From Stramenopiles sp. TOSAG23-3 (lineage: Eukaryota; Sar), in assembly GCA_900128585.1 (NCBI GenBank), contig LT642239.1:3142-29219 (forward strand): a stretch of DNA of 26,078 nt, read 5' to 3'. Below are positions 18,114 through 26,078 of this stretch, piece after piece (the stretch's first letter is position 1; the number at the start of each line of letters is the position of its first letter). Made by a program: the position numbers and the translations under genes. The notes beneath the pieces were generated by a model, which worked only from the letters and a program-made list of their open reading frames with translations, was not told the DNA's origin and did not search any database.

Positions 18114-20876
18114 TTAGCTACTGGACGCTCTCTTAATCATATTCGTGATGTTTGTGTACGCTGCAGACAGCTCGTTGCACTTTTGCTTTAGTTGCCTGAT
18201 CTGTATTTTTCTACGTTCATAATCTTGCACTAACATGTCGTTGTTCACAAACCCTTGCTCGCCTTGCAATTTTGAATTTTCTGTTCTACATTTTTCACGT
18301 TCGCGCTTTGCCTTCGCCAGTTGATCCCGCTCCGCAGTGAGCTCTCCGTCTAAAATGGCCAATTCAGATTTCAAAACCTCGTTTTGAGCCTGCTCGAATT
18401 GTAGTTTTTCCTTGATATGGGTCAACACTTGCACCGTCGTTGTCGTTTTCTTCCTTAATTTGTGCAAGTCCTCGTTGCGCTCTTCAATCTTTTCATTCAG
18501 CGTTTGGTTTTCAATTTTCAACTGTTCAAAATCAATCAAATGCAAGCCGTCTGCCAATTGTTCTTTTTCACGCAACTTACCTTCCAGCTTCTTCAACTGC
18601 ATCTTCAAATTAATATTGCGCAACCTAACTTTCGAAACGTCACCGTCCTTTTCCGTCTCCGTACCTTCAAACTTCGAAATTATTTTCTTCGGAATGGGCC
18701 TCCCAGTTCTACTGTTCTCTGCAGCCAAGGCAATCTCCCGCTTAAACGTAGAGAAAGATTGCCTAATGTTTTCTGCCTTTTCTTCTTTTTCATCCAACCT
18801 ATCTTGCAGCTGCAGGGCAATGTCGTCATACTGAGTCTGCTCGCGTTCTATCGCCTCCCTGGCGTCGTTGACACTTTGCAGAGCTTCCCGGTATTGTTTT
18901 GCCAGTTCCATTTCGCCCTTTCTCTTCCCCGCTTCTTGCTGCTGCTTGGCCGGGTCTTCCGATGCTTTTTTCGCAGCAGCGAGACCGTGCAGGTGCACAA
19001 CGAGCTTCTTCTGCAAAACCCCGTTCGATTCGGTCAACGACGCATTTTCTGCTTCGGCTTCCTGCAAAAGTCGAACCAGCTGATTTCGGCGATCGGCGCG
19101 AGATAGCTCCTCCTTCACGCGCAAATTGGCCGCCTCCTCTTCGGCTCGTTGAATGTACGCAGCATCGGCATCCTCGTCGGTTGTTCCGAAGACATCCTCT
19201 TGGTCGTCCAACAATAAGGAAGGGCCTGACATCTCGTCCATTCCACTGACGTTCTTCTTTGCGTTGTATGCTATGCTTATCCCGGAAAGGGGCGATCGCT
19301 TCAAAACTACATTGCCGCCCGCGCTCAGGGCTGCATCACTCATTTCTTTCGGGTTGTTACCAAACACTACGGCGAAATCTGTAATGGCTTCGGAAATCTC
19401 CCCCCGCTTGACACACAGGTACGTGTAGGCACCCGGGGCCGGAGTACCGTCCACCCCCCCAAAACTAGCCACATAGTCCGCCAACTTCCAGGACCCGTCC
19501 GGGTCGCCCTCAAGCGCTTCTCGGACCTTGTTGGGGTCGATGCCAACGTCCGACAGGGCCTTCTTCGCGTCTTCGCTTTCCCAGAGGAGCGTTGCCACAT
19601 CACTATTGGACGCTAGCTCTCCACCCGCATTTTCTATTAAAACACTCAATACCTCTTTTCTACCCTCGACTCCATCGTCCGCGGGGTCTACATCTCCAGC
19701 GGCCACGCCAAGCCGTACCCTTAGGACTTCGTAGCCTTCCGGGCCGTCCATCTCGGGATCGTCACCGGTGATAAATTTAACGTCAGTTACAGGGGCATTC
19801 TCGTCCTGACCCTTCGCAAAATAAACGGCCAGCCCGTCTGCAGTCCCTTTCGGAGCATCGCCCAACATGATCTTCTCGTACCCTTCTAGGCTCTCGTCTG
19901 TTTTTCCTTCAAGAGAAGTAGAGGTGGCAACCCTTATGTCTGTGACGGCATTTGCCAGCAGTGCAACTTGCCCGCCCTCCCCAGCACGCAGTGGCTTTCC
20001 CTTGTGGCGAAATACGAACCCGGTGGAAATGACGGAACCATCGCCTGGGACCTGGAGGCCTTCCTCTACTTTGTCGTAAGGGATTTCGTCAGATCGATCC
20101 CGCACATGGAGGTGAACGTAGTAGGACCCTTCTCTGACCTCATCGAACCGAATTGGAATAGAGAACGACCCGTCTTGTGAAAACTGCATCTCCCAAGGCC
20201 AGGTTACGGCGCACTGGTGGTGGGAAAAATCCTCGTACCCTTCCTTGGACGACGCTTCCTCCCCGGTCAGGGCCACGGGCGGCTCGTCGTAATAGACAAC
20301 GCACGCATAGGGCCCCCAGTTCCCGTCTCTCTCGACCATGCTTCCTTTGAAATTAATCTCGGTCCCTGTCATCTCCACAGAGACTTCGTCGTCGATACGC
20401 ACGTAGCGGTCCAAGTACACCTCCAACATACGAAAGCTTGTTTCCGAGACAGCAACCCCGATACCGACGTGGGTGTGGAGTGGGTCCAGAACGTTGGACG
20501 CATCGTGGGTTTCGTCGCCAGAGCTGGCCCCCATAGTTTTCTCGTGCATTTCCGTCATTTGTTTCAATACTGCTGCTGTAGTCAAATCAAACGCCGTGTC
20601 TTTGGGTGCATCGTATCCACCAAAAATTTCCGTCACGTGATCGCGGCACCCCGCGTGAAAATAACGTTGGTATGGCTTTTCTCCTTTCAAATTCCAATGG
20701 CTACTAAAGTTATTTTCAACCATCTCTGAACAGTGAACGTCCGCAGCTTCCGACGCAATAGAGTCAAGGACCAAAGGCCCCATCCCGGCCGCTTCTCGCT
20801 CTTTGTTGATCACAGCAACAAGCTCTACTTTTGCCGCGTGCAGTTCCTCTGGCGTGGGTCCATTTGGGGAAGCCAT
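18114..20876 (-). CDS. CFAP184: CAP domain + MABP-like region + CCDC96/CFAP184 coiled coil
   Basis: A 920-residue protein without a signal peptide. Residues 8-160 form a CAP/SCP domain: KVELVAVINKEREAAGMGPL, FSSHWNLKGEKPYQRYFHAG (57-76), VTEIFGGY (81-88), HVGIGVA (136-142). Residues 160-305 look like beta-sandwich sequence. Residues about 308-400 and 480-540 (VTDIRVATS, VTDVKFITG, YTYLCVKRG, ITDFAVVFG) resemble the MABP beta-prism, with a helical insert between them. From 575 on it is coiled coil. Residues about 660-905 match the CCDC113/CCDC96 domain, including LHLIDFEQLKIENQTLNEKI (778-797) and VQVLTHIKEKL (815-825). CCDC96 (CFAP184/FAP184) works with CCDC113 beside the nexin-dynein regulatory complex and radial spoke 3. 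The coiled coil gives the family name; an intracellular CAP domain attached to it is unusual. Confidence 0.85.
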   Translation of the reverse strand: MASPNGPTPEELHAAKVELVAVINKEREAAGMGPLVLDSIASEAADVHCSEMVENNFSSHWNLKGEKPYQRYFHAGCRDHVTEIFGGYDAPKDTAFDLTTAAVLKQMTEMHEKTMGASSGDETHDASNVLDPLHTHVGIGVAVSETSFRMLEVYLDRYVRIDDEVSVEMTGTEINFKGSMVERDGNWGPYACVVYYDEPPVALTGEEASSKEGYEDFSHHQCAVTWPWEMQFSQDGSFSIPIRFDEVREGSYYVHLHVRDRSDEIPYDKVEEGLQVPGDGSVISTGFVFRHKGKPLRAGEGGQVALLANAVTDIRVATSTSLEGKTDESLEGYEKIMLGDAPKGTADGLAVYFAKGQDENAPVTDVKFITGDDPEMDGPEGYEVLRVRLGVAAGDVDPADDGVEGRKEVLSVLIENAGGELASNSDVATLLWESEDAKKALSDVGIDPNKVREALEGDPDGSWKLADYVASFGGVDGTPAPGAYTYLCVKRGEISEAITDFAVVFGNNPKEMSDAALSAGGNVVLKRSPLSGISIAYNAKKNVSGMDEMSGPSLLLDDQEDVFGTTDEDADAAYIQRAEEEAANLRVKEELSRADRRNQLVRLLQEAEAENASLTESNGVLQKKLVVHLHGLAAAKKASEDPAKQQQEAGKRKGEMELAKQYREALQSVNDAREAIEREQTQYDDIALQLQDRLDEKEEKAENIRQSFSTFKREIALAAENSRTGRPIPKKIISKFEGTETEKDGDVSKVRLRNINLKMQLKKLEGKLREKEQLADGLHLIDFEQLKIENQTLNEKIEERNEDLHKLRKKTTTTVQVLTHIKEKLQFEQAQNEVLKSELAILDGELTAERDQLAKAKREREKCRTENSKLQGEQGFVNNDMLVQDYERRKIQIRQLKQKCNELSAAYTNITNMIKRASSS

Positions 20877-21893
20877 TATTATTATTGCCTTGGTTTTGAG
20901 ACTTGCCCGACTGTAGTACTGTCGTTCTCTGTGTTCTCACAAGCAAGGATAAAATATTCTGTCTGTATTATTCGTATAAAATATACTTTTCTCGTTTTAA
21001 TTCCAATAGAATATTACACAAACGCTTCTTTTCTTTCTATTCCATCCTTGTCCATCATCTCTTTCCTTTTTAACCCCACCCCACCCCACCCCTCTGTCCT
21101 GAACCCTGAATTCGAGAATGAAACTTCAGCTACATAATAAAATACTGATTTTTAGCTCCCCTCACCACCTACCTCTCCATCGCCTCCTCCATCCCTCCTT
21201 TTCTTCCTTGCCTATATTGCTTATATAAACAACATACTATAATACTACCGTACGGTACAGGCACCAGGAAAGGAATTAAATTAAAACTGGCTGTCTGATT
21301 TTCTTCTTCCCTCTGTATTATACATACACACAGCATTACCAAATGCATAACAACCGTTTCGGGGATTAAACGGTAACTTGAATAATTTTCAATTATGTAT
21401 AGTCTATTAATAGGAATAAAATATACTTTAATTTTTATATAGAAAGACAAAGGATAAATATTGTATTCATAGGTTTGTTGCATACCAACAATACAAATTG
21501 TATCGTTAAGTACGATCTTTTTAATAAAAATTTGAGGTGTTAGTCGTCGTCTTTTTGCTTCTTGGTTGTCAAAAATAAAAGAGGGAATTAAGCAGAAAAC
21601 GAAAAAACTGGTGTTTGTTTGTTGCCTCACATGTTTCTTCTAGGTACTCGTCGCTTTTTCAACAGAAATAAAATTGAATTTACTCGTTGGGACAAATTCC
21701 AGTCTAACAAATATGGCATGGAAATGATTGATCTACCCATCATATTTAACTCGATGTGTACGGCAAAGTTCTTTGTAGTTTTCGTGTGCTACGGAACGAC
21801 ATAACGAGCTGGTTATGAGGGATAAGGGGTTTAAAACGATTCCGGTATAGACGGCACAAAACTTACAGGGTTGGATGAATGAATGACATTGCC
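20877..21893. other. 1-kb spacer upstream of CFAP184
   Basis: No gene supported. It is AT-rich with pyrimidine-rich patches (21020-21095, 21155-21210). An open frame at 21169-21630 on the minus strand is low in coding character. A TACGGTACAGG motif near 21251 also occurs near 12021. Confidence 0.65.
21074..21092 (-). other. (CCCCA)n, potential G-quadruplex on the CFAP184 coding strand
   Basis: Four C4 blocks separated by single A residues give four GGGG tracts with single-T loops on the minus strand. The site is about 200 nt upstream of the CFAP184 start codon, within its presumed promoter. Confidence 0.75.
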
Positions 21894-22409
21894 TCACTTT
21901 TTCGTTTTCTCTATTTCAGTCGATATCTTTTCAAACGCATTCCTGAAGGATTCAGCAAAATTAACATTGTGTCGCACTTCTTCCGCTTTCCCATCTCGAA
22001 ACCCTTCCAGGAAGGCCGTGCTTGACTCCCGGAAGACGACCAACCATTCCAGGGCAGTTTTCCGAAAATCGGTATCCTTGATCTCTTTGCTGGTGGAATC
22101 GAACGCCACCTTTCCTGTCGCAGCAATTTCTTTCGCAGAGCCAACCAAAGCCCTTTTCTGCTCATCGGATAGCAAGGGAGATGCCGCCCCTTCACTACCC
22201 TTCCCTTCGGCCGGCTCCGTCGCGCTGTCCTGGGGTCGCAGGTTTTTCCACGATTCAGAGTACAACCGCACTCCCACCCCAATCTGCTCTTTCCACTCGG
22301 AGGCGCTTTTTGTTTTTTTGTGGCCGTGCTTCTTCACATACCATTCTGGATTGGGCATCGAATCAAACGAAGCTTTGCAGCTTCTCAGATAAGTCCGAAG
22401 ACGAATCAT
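21894..22409 (-). CDS. Unrecognised 171-residue protein, possibly mitochondrial
   Basis: The ATG (CACC-ATG, a good context) overlaps the TGA of the upstream twin-CX9C ORF by four bases (ATGA). The N-terminus MIRLRTYLRSCKASFDS is rich in Arg and Ser and free of acidic residues until Asp16, consistent with a mitochondrial presequence. A middle segment (WYVKKHGHKK, then GVRLYSESWKNLRP) is basic and aromatic. A Glu/Gly/Ser linker follows, then predicted amphipathic helices to a Lys-rich end (KISTEIEKTKK). There are no membrane segments or motifs I recognise, so the function is unknown. Its place directly behind a mitochondrial-type CHCH protein hints at a mitochondrial role. It could be translated from a dicistronic mRNA, from its own mRNA, or as a spliced C-terminal extension of the CHCH protein. 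Confidence 0.6.
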   Translation of the reverse strand: MIRLRTYLRSCKASFDSMPNPEWYVKKHGHKKTKSASEWKEQIGVGVRLYSESWKNLRPQDSATEPAEGKGSEGAASPLLSDEQKRALVGSAKEIAATGKVAFDSTSKEIKDTDFRKTALEWLVVFRESSTAFLEGFRDGKAEEVRHNVNFAESFRNAFEKISTEIEKTKK

Positions 22410-22666
22410 GGTGTTGCTTCAGGTTCACTTCGTTGACGGTATGCTGCGCCTGCTCTGCTAAACTTTGGTGGGTATTTCTTCAATGCATTGACCATGCAAT
22501 TGTCATAATATCTCATAGACTTCTGGCACTGTTTAAGAACGTTATGGTTCTCTTCACCCGAACTTTCAACAGTCGACAAACAGTCAAAAAACGTCTGCGC
22601 GTAACTTTCACACCCCTTCGAACGCGGAAAGTGGTCAGCAAGCCTGAGTTCTGCAGTACCACTCAT
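22406..22666 (-). CDS. Twin-CX9C (CHCH) mitochondrial protein
   Basis: An 86-residue protein from the first ATG of its frame at 22666; the frame is open upstream but without ATG. Two helices each carry an exact CX9C motif: GCESYAQTFFDC and QCQKSMRYYDNC. This coiled-coil-helix fold is oxidised by Mia40 in the intermembrane space and is used by respiratory-chain assembly factors and subunits (COX, complex I, MICOS). The member cannot be named. A basic tail (ALKKYPPKFSRAGAAYRQR) follows. The start context is weak (TTT-ATG). The stop overlaps the start of the next ORF by ATGA, an arrangement rare in eukaryotes. A weak 56-nt intron (22428 to 22373, GTGAAC...AAAG) would fuse the two frames. Confidence 0.72.
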   Translation of the reverse strand: MSGTAELRLADHFPRSKGCESYAQTFFDCLSTVESSGEENHNVLKQCQKSMRYYDNCMVNALKKYPPKFSRAGAAYRQRSEPEATP

Positions 22667-22962
22667 AAAGTGTGCAACAAACGCTACCGTTGAACAAAAC
22701 GCTAGCAAATACGATCGAGGTATTGCAGTTAATGTTTCAAATACCACACGATGAGGAAGGAAAATATGTCTATACACAATTTATTTCCTTCCAGAGCAAC
22801 AATTGTCTCAAGACAATTGCGCTTCCTTTGAGTGGATTGGTACAGAGTTACAACTCTATATTAATAAATATAATGTACTTCTTTTTTATCCACCACAACA
22901 CCACCACCACCGAATAAATAAATTAGAGAAAAAAAAAGAAAAAACATCATGGCCAGCGGTTC

Positions 22963-22980
22963 GGGTAGGGTTAGGGTTAG
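22963..22980 (+). repeat. Interstitial telomere-like TTAGGG repeat
   Basis: GGGTAGGGTTAGGGTTAG contains two and a half TTAGGG units plus a degenerate one, followed by short direct repeats of ATGCGGCC (22984-23010). It lies between the twin-CX9C gene and the AAA ATPase 3' end. It may be a telobox-like promoter element or a scar of break repair. Confidence 0.7.
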
Positions 22981-23073
22981 TTCATGCGGCCATGATGCGG
23001 CCATGCGGCGGTCTTGTTTAGCTTTAAAATTGGTAAAAAATATACCGTAAAATTAAAAAATATTTTTCAGGTT

Positions 23074-26000
23074 TCACTGTTCCCAAATCTCTTGCACTCC
23101 TTCGCTCTTCAAATCTGTATGGAAAGAAAGAAAGTTCGCAATGCACTCCTGGAGAACAGACTGGGTGAGGTCGCAATCGCGGTGGCTGCATAGCGCAATT
23201 GCCATCTTCATCACAGCACCGACGGACCTTCCCGACCCTGGAAATTTCGCAAGCTTGGTCAACTCAAAACCCTTGGCGGCCTCCACTAAGGCTTCCTCGT
23301 AGGATATCGACTTCGTTCTGTCGCTCTTCAACACCCGTGCAATTGTGCTGCGCCACACTTGCGCCATGCCTTCCTCTGTGAGCGGTGTGAATTTTACGGC
23401 CAGAGTGACCCGCGACAAAGCGGCAGGATCGAACGACGACACCCGATTGCTATTGATGAACAGCGATCCTTCAAAATTTTCCAAAAGGCGGAGGAGAACC
23501 CCGGTCATAGAATTCAGCAGCAGTTGTCCCTGCTTTCGTTTCTCTACAAGAGCATCCCCTTCGTCTAAGAGAGCTAGGCAACCCCAGTGTGCTGCCAGTT
23601 GGAGCGTCACCGTTAGCTTTTCCTCCAACTCCGCGGTGCTAGAACCGAGCTCGGCAAAGGAAATGGAGTACAGCGGCTTTCCAAAAAAACGCGCGAGGGC
23701 TTCTACCGTCAGCGTTTTCCCTGTTCCCGGGGGTCCATAGAGGAGGTAGAGCCCCCCTGCGCCTTTGCCAGGAATCACATCGTTGTAACGATACCGGTCC
23801 TTATCTGAACGTTGGACTTTTGATTTGGCAAGGGACATGAGCATTTCTTTGGACTCAGAGGGAAGCACAAGCTCGTTCCACGGTGTTGGGTCGGGTAGAA
23901 CGGGCACGAGTCTATCGACGATAGCGTACCCCCACGATTTTGTACTCATGGAAAACCCGACAACGCATGGCCAAGGCTGAGCATTTACGCCCGCAGGAAA
24001 GGATTCAAATGCAGTAAAAACACCCTCGTTCATGTTATTCATTTCCGACAGGTTTACCTTTGTGCCAGTCTCCTTCCGAATGTGGTCGAGGTACAGCTTC
24101 GTTATCGTCCCCATTGCAATGCCCAGCGCGCCCGTTCGACTTGCGGGTGCATAGCCGAGGTTGAGCCCCGTCTGTACGTCGACGATGACTTGACCAGGGG
24201 CAACGCGCATTACACTTGAAGAGGACGCCCCGGTCGATTTGTTCTTCCTCCTGAGTGATGGGAAGAATGAACCCGCGGGGTATTCCATGTACGAGAAAGA
24301 TTGCTCATGGCCACGTAGCGAATTGAACATCTTCACCCTATTGTCAATCCACGAGGGGGCAATGCCCCCTTTGACGGGCTGAAACGGCAGAAGACCCAGG
24401 TCCTTTACGTTCTTCCATTCACCTATAATTTCTGTAAAAGGCACCGTTAGAAAGTGTGGTCCAGTGTACACGATCGTTTCAAACGTGACCCGGAAACTGT
24501 ACCGAAGGGCGCCCATAAGAGTGCGCATGGGCTCGTACACACAATCTATTACCTTAAAACTTGCCAGAATTCCCAGAGACTGCGATGTAACGATCGATCC
24601 TATCTTGTACAACTCTTGCAAGCCCATGTACTCAATGGCAGCATTGTTCGCTACGGCCTTCTTGGCTCTGTCAACAATCACAGCATACTCTGTTTCTAGC
24701 GTGCTGATGAGGCTGTCCAGCCCGTCGATACATAGTAGCTTGCGACCAAAGTCTTTTTGGTAGCCCCCTCTGCCCATCAGACTCAGCTTACTGAAAAACC
24801 CTTTGACTCTTGCTAAATTTCCTTCCTCCTCTCGTCTGTCCGTACTCATTTCCCCCAACATGTTCATGTACGCGACGTCGTTGACGGTCGCACGCATCCG
24901 CTCGAGTACTCCAAAAAGGGTTCCAATAGGCACCTCCTTATCCATGTGACCCAGACGAGTGATGGTTCGCAGGTAGTCCATAAGAGGGACGTTGAACTGG
25001 CCCGCCGAGGATGGGCACTTCCTAGCCCTTGCCTCCAGCACTACGGCTTCCGGCTGGTTCTTGACGGCGTGTCGTCGGATACGAAATGCGGGCCCGGTCC
25101 TTTCGCCCGTGGTTTGTTGCTCTTGTGGCCCCGGGGCCACTTTCCGAACGCCACCGCCAAACCGTTTGGCAAGTGCGCCTCCCAGTGCAACATTGAACCC
25201 TGCCTTCTGCGGCGGCGCTTTCTCCACCAGTTTGGGATCAGCACGTTTTGCTCCAGGTGAACTGCCCGATTCTGGCGAGTCCTTCTTTTCTGCTTTGCCC
25301 TCCCAATCTTTTGTATAATACGGGTGGAGAAGAAACCCACTCAACAGAGAGCGCCGGTCGGTCGTCAAAAAATTGTTGCCGTCGAAATACTCTAACAGGT
25401 CCACAAGGGGCTCGTCTTCCAGGTCCTCTGCCGTGACAATAAACTCAGAGGTCCATGCATTCATCGCTTGACTAAGTTCTGCCACAAGGGATCGTGGGAA
25501 TTTGTGCCGAAGGCCCAAGCTGTTTGAGCATATCATTCGGAATTCAATCGTTTCCGGCGATCCAAATTCATCGGTGTAGCATTCGGCTGGAATTTTCACG
25601 TCTCTCGTCTTCAGTTTCGCCTTGACGGTTGGGAGATCCCTCCGCCACCAGCCTGGACCTTGGACAATGTATGAAGAAACCACTAGGAAATCTGTTTTTT
25701 GGATCTTTGTCAACGGTGTCAGCAGGTCAATCAACCGATCGGAACCAATTTTGTTAGTTGGTTGGATTCTCAACTCTATCATCAACGCCTTTTTCGCCAC
25801 GGGCAAGACTCTTCGGCCCCATTTCCCCCCGAGGAGACCCTTTGGGTGAGGGTTCAGCGTGTTCCCGACCGTCGTTCGTGCGGCTTGAGCTTGGTTGGAG
25901 GCGAGAGACGCTTTGATGCCGTCATGCCAAAGTGGGGAATTCACATAGCCTACTACCCTTGCCGATACGGATTGGAAAAGTTCCACTACGGGTTCCGCTT

Positions 26001-26078
26001 CTGCTTCTGTGAGGTGCGTTTGGTAGGACTCCAGGTCGGCGAAGAGCTCGGTGAAATACACGCAGTTTTCTCTCAGAC
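23074..26078 (-). CDS. AAA+ ATPase of the DUF7025-associated type (5' end outside the window)
   Basis: About 1000 codons are visible. The frame stays open to the window edge with no ATG needed, so the N-terminus is missing. Residue numbers here count from the codon at 26061. Walker A is YGPPGTGKT (775-783), Walker B LALLDEGD (829-836), sensor 1 FINSNR (868-873) and the arginine finger SR (883-884). After Walker A, KPLYSISFAELGSSTAELEEKL is the signature of fungal/oomycete-type AAA ATPases that pair with DUF7025. The segment 540-600 (PFTEIIGEWKNVK, then RVKMFNSLRGHEQSFSYM) fits that DUF. The preceding 500 residues are long, with basic linkers (260-350), and I do not recognise them. A Bcs1- or mitochondria-like role is possible but not shown. 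All ATPase residues are intact, so activity is likely; the substrate is unknown. Confidence 0.85.
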   Translation of the reverse strand, partial: LRENCVYFTELFADLESYQTHLTEAEAEPVVELFQSVSARVVGYVNSPLWHDGIKASLASNQAQAARTTVGNTLNPHPKGLLGGKWGRRVLPVAKKALMIELRIQPTNKIGSDRLIDLLTPLTKIQKTDFLVVSSYIVQGPGWWRRDLPTVKAKLKTRDVKIPAECYTDEFGSPETIEFRMICSNSLGLRHKFPRSLVAELSQAMNAWTSEFIVTAEDLEDEPLVDLLEYFDGNNFLTTDRRSLLSGFLLHPYYTKDWEGKAEKKDSPESGSSPGAKRADPKLVEKAPPQKAGFNVALGGALAKRFGGGVRKVAPGPQEQQTTGERTGPAFRIRRHAVKNQPEAVVLEARARKCPSSAGQFNVPLMDYLRTITRLGHMDKEVPIGTLFGVLERMRATVNDVAYMNMLGEMSTDRREEEGNLARVKGFFSKLSLMGRGGYQKDFGRKLLCIDGLDSLISTLETEYAVIVDRAKKAVANNAAIEYMGLQELYKIGSIVTSQSLGILASFKVIDCVYEPMRTLMGALRYSFRVTFETIVYTGPHFLTVPFTEIIGEWKNVKDLGLLPFQPVKGGIAPSWIDNRVKMFNSLRGHEQSFSYMEYPAGSFFPSLRRKNKSTGASSSSVMRVAPGQVIVDVQTGLNLGYAPASRTGALGIAMGTITKLYLDHIRKETGTKVNLSEMNNMNEGVFTAFESFPAGVNAQPWPCVVGFSMSTKSWGYAIVDRLVPVLPDPTPWNELVLPSESKEMLMSLAKSKVQRSDKDRYRYNDVIPGKGAGGLYLLYGPPGTGKTLTVEALARFFGKPLYSISFAELGSSTAELEEKLTVTLQLAAHWGCLALLDEGDALVEKRKQGQLLLNSMTGVLLRLLENFEGSLFINSNRVSSFDPAALSRVTLAVKFTPLTEEGMAQVWRSTIARVLKSDRTKSISYEEALVEAAKGFELTKLAKFPGSGRSVGAVMKMAIALCSHRDCDLTQSVLQECIANFLSFHTDLKSEGVQEIWEQ

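Noticed and set aside
21169-21630. 153-codon minus-strand open frame
   Set aside because: Rich in Ile, Tyr and Phe from AT-rich DNA, with no domain or coding bias and no homology pattern I recognise.

Overview
The window is nuclear DNA from a flagellated, intron-poor unicellular eukaryote. The evidence is as follows. Coding regions are GC-balanced and sit in AT-rich spacers full of microsatellites. One gene has a clear 98-nt GT-AG intron. Start codons often have an ACC-ATG context. Several products are mitochondrial (NDUFV1, mL53, a twin-CX9C protein) and several belong to the ciliary axoneme. Long complete ORFs with few introns, a temptin domain and a DUF7025-like AAA ATPase would fit a stramenopile such as a labyrinthulomycete or oomycete relative. 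That placement is inference; the sequence does not prove it. The standard genetic code is used.

Layout. 1-1154: spacer with pyrimidine and purine tracts. 1155-1906 (+): Ras-family small GTPase with one intron. 2684-2986 (-): mitoribosomal protein mL53. 3712-5133 (+): SAM-dependent methyltransferase. 5520-6326 (-): enkurin. 6327-8239: spacer without genes. 8240-9769 (+): complex I 51-kDa subunit NDUFV1. 9976-11670 (-): secreted temptin domain joined to a long unrecognised region. 13195-14706 (+): CFAP161 fused to calcyphosine-type EF-hands. 15188-15529 (-): small secreted Cys-rich ORF, possibly a relic. 16865-17913 (+): sperm-tail PG-rich-repeat protein whose C-terminus lies in another frame. 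18114-20876 (-): CAP domain + MABP-like region + CCDC96/CFAP184 coiled coil. 21894-22409 and 22406-22666 (-): two small ORFs overlapping by ATGA, the upstream one a twin-CX9C protein. 23074-26078 (-): AAA+ ATPase cut by the window edge.

Two functional themes recur. Four genes (enkurin, CFAP161-EF, STPG protein, CAP-CFAP184) belong to families that build or regulate ciliary doublet microtubules, a notable density for 26 kb. At least three others are mitochondrial. Genes mostly alternate in strand. Spacers upstream of genes carry long homopurine/homopyrimidine tracts, while the short convergent spacers lack them and instead hold inverted repeats and shared short elements downstream of stop codons. 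I found no mobile element, CRISPR array, rRNA or tRNA.
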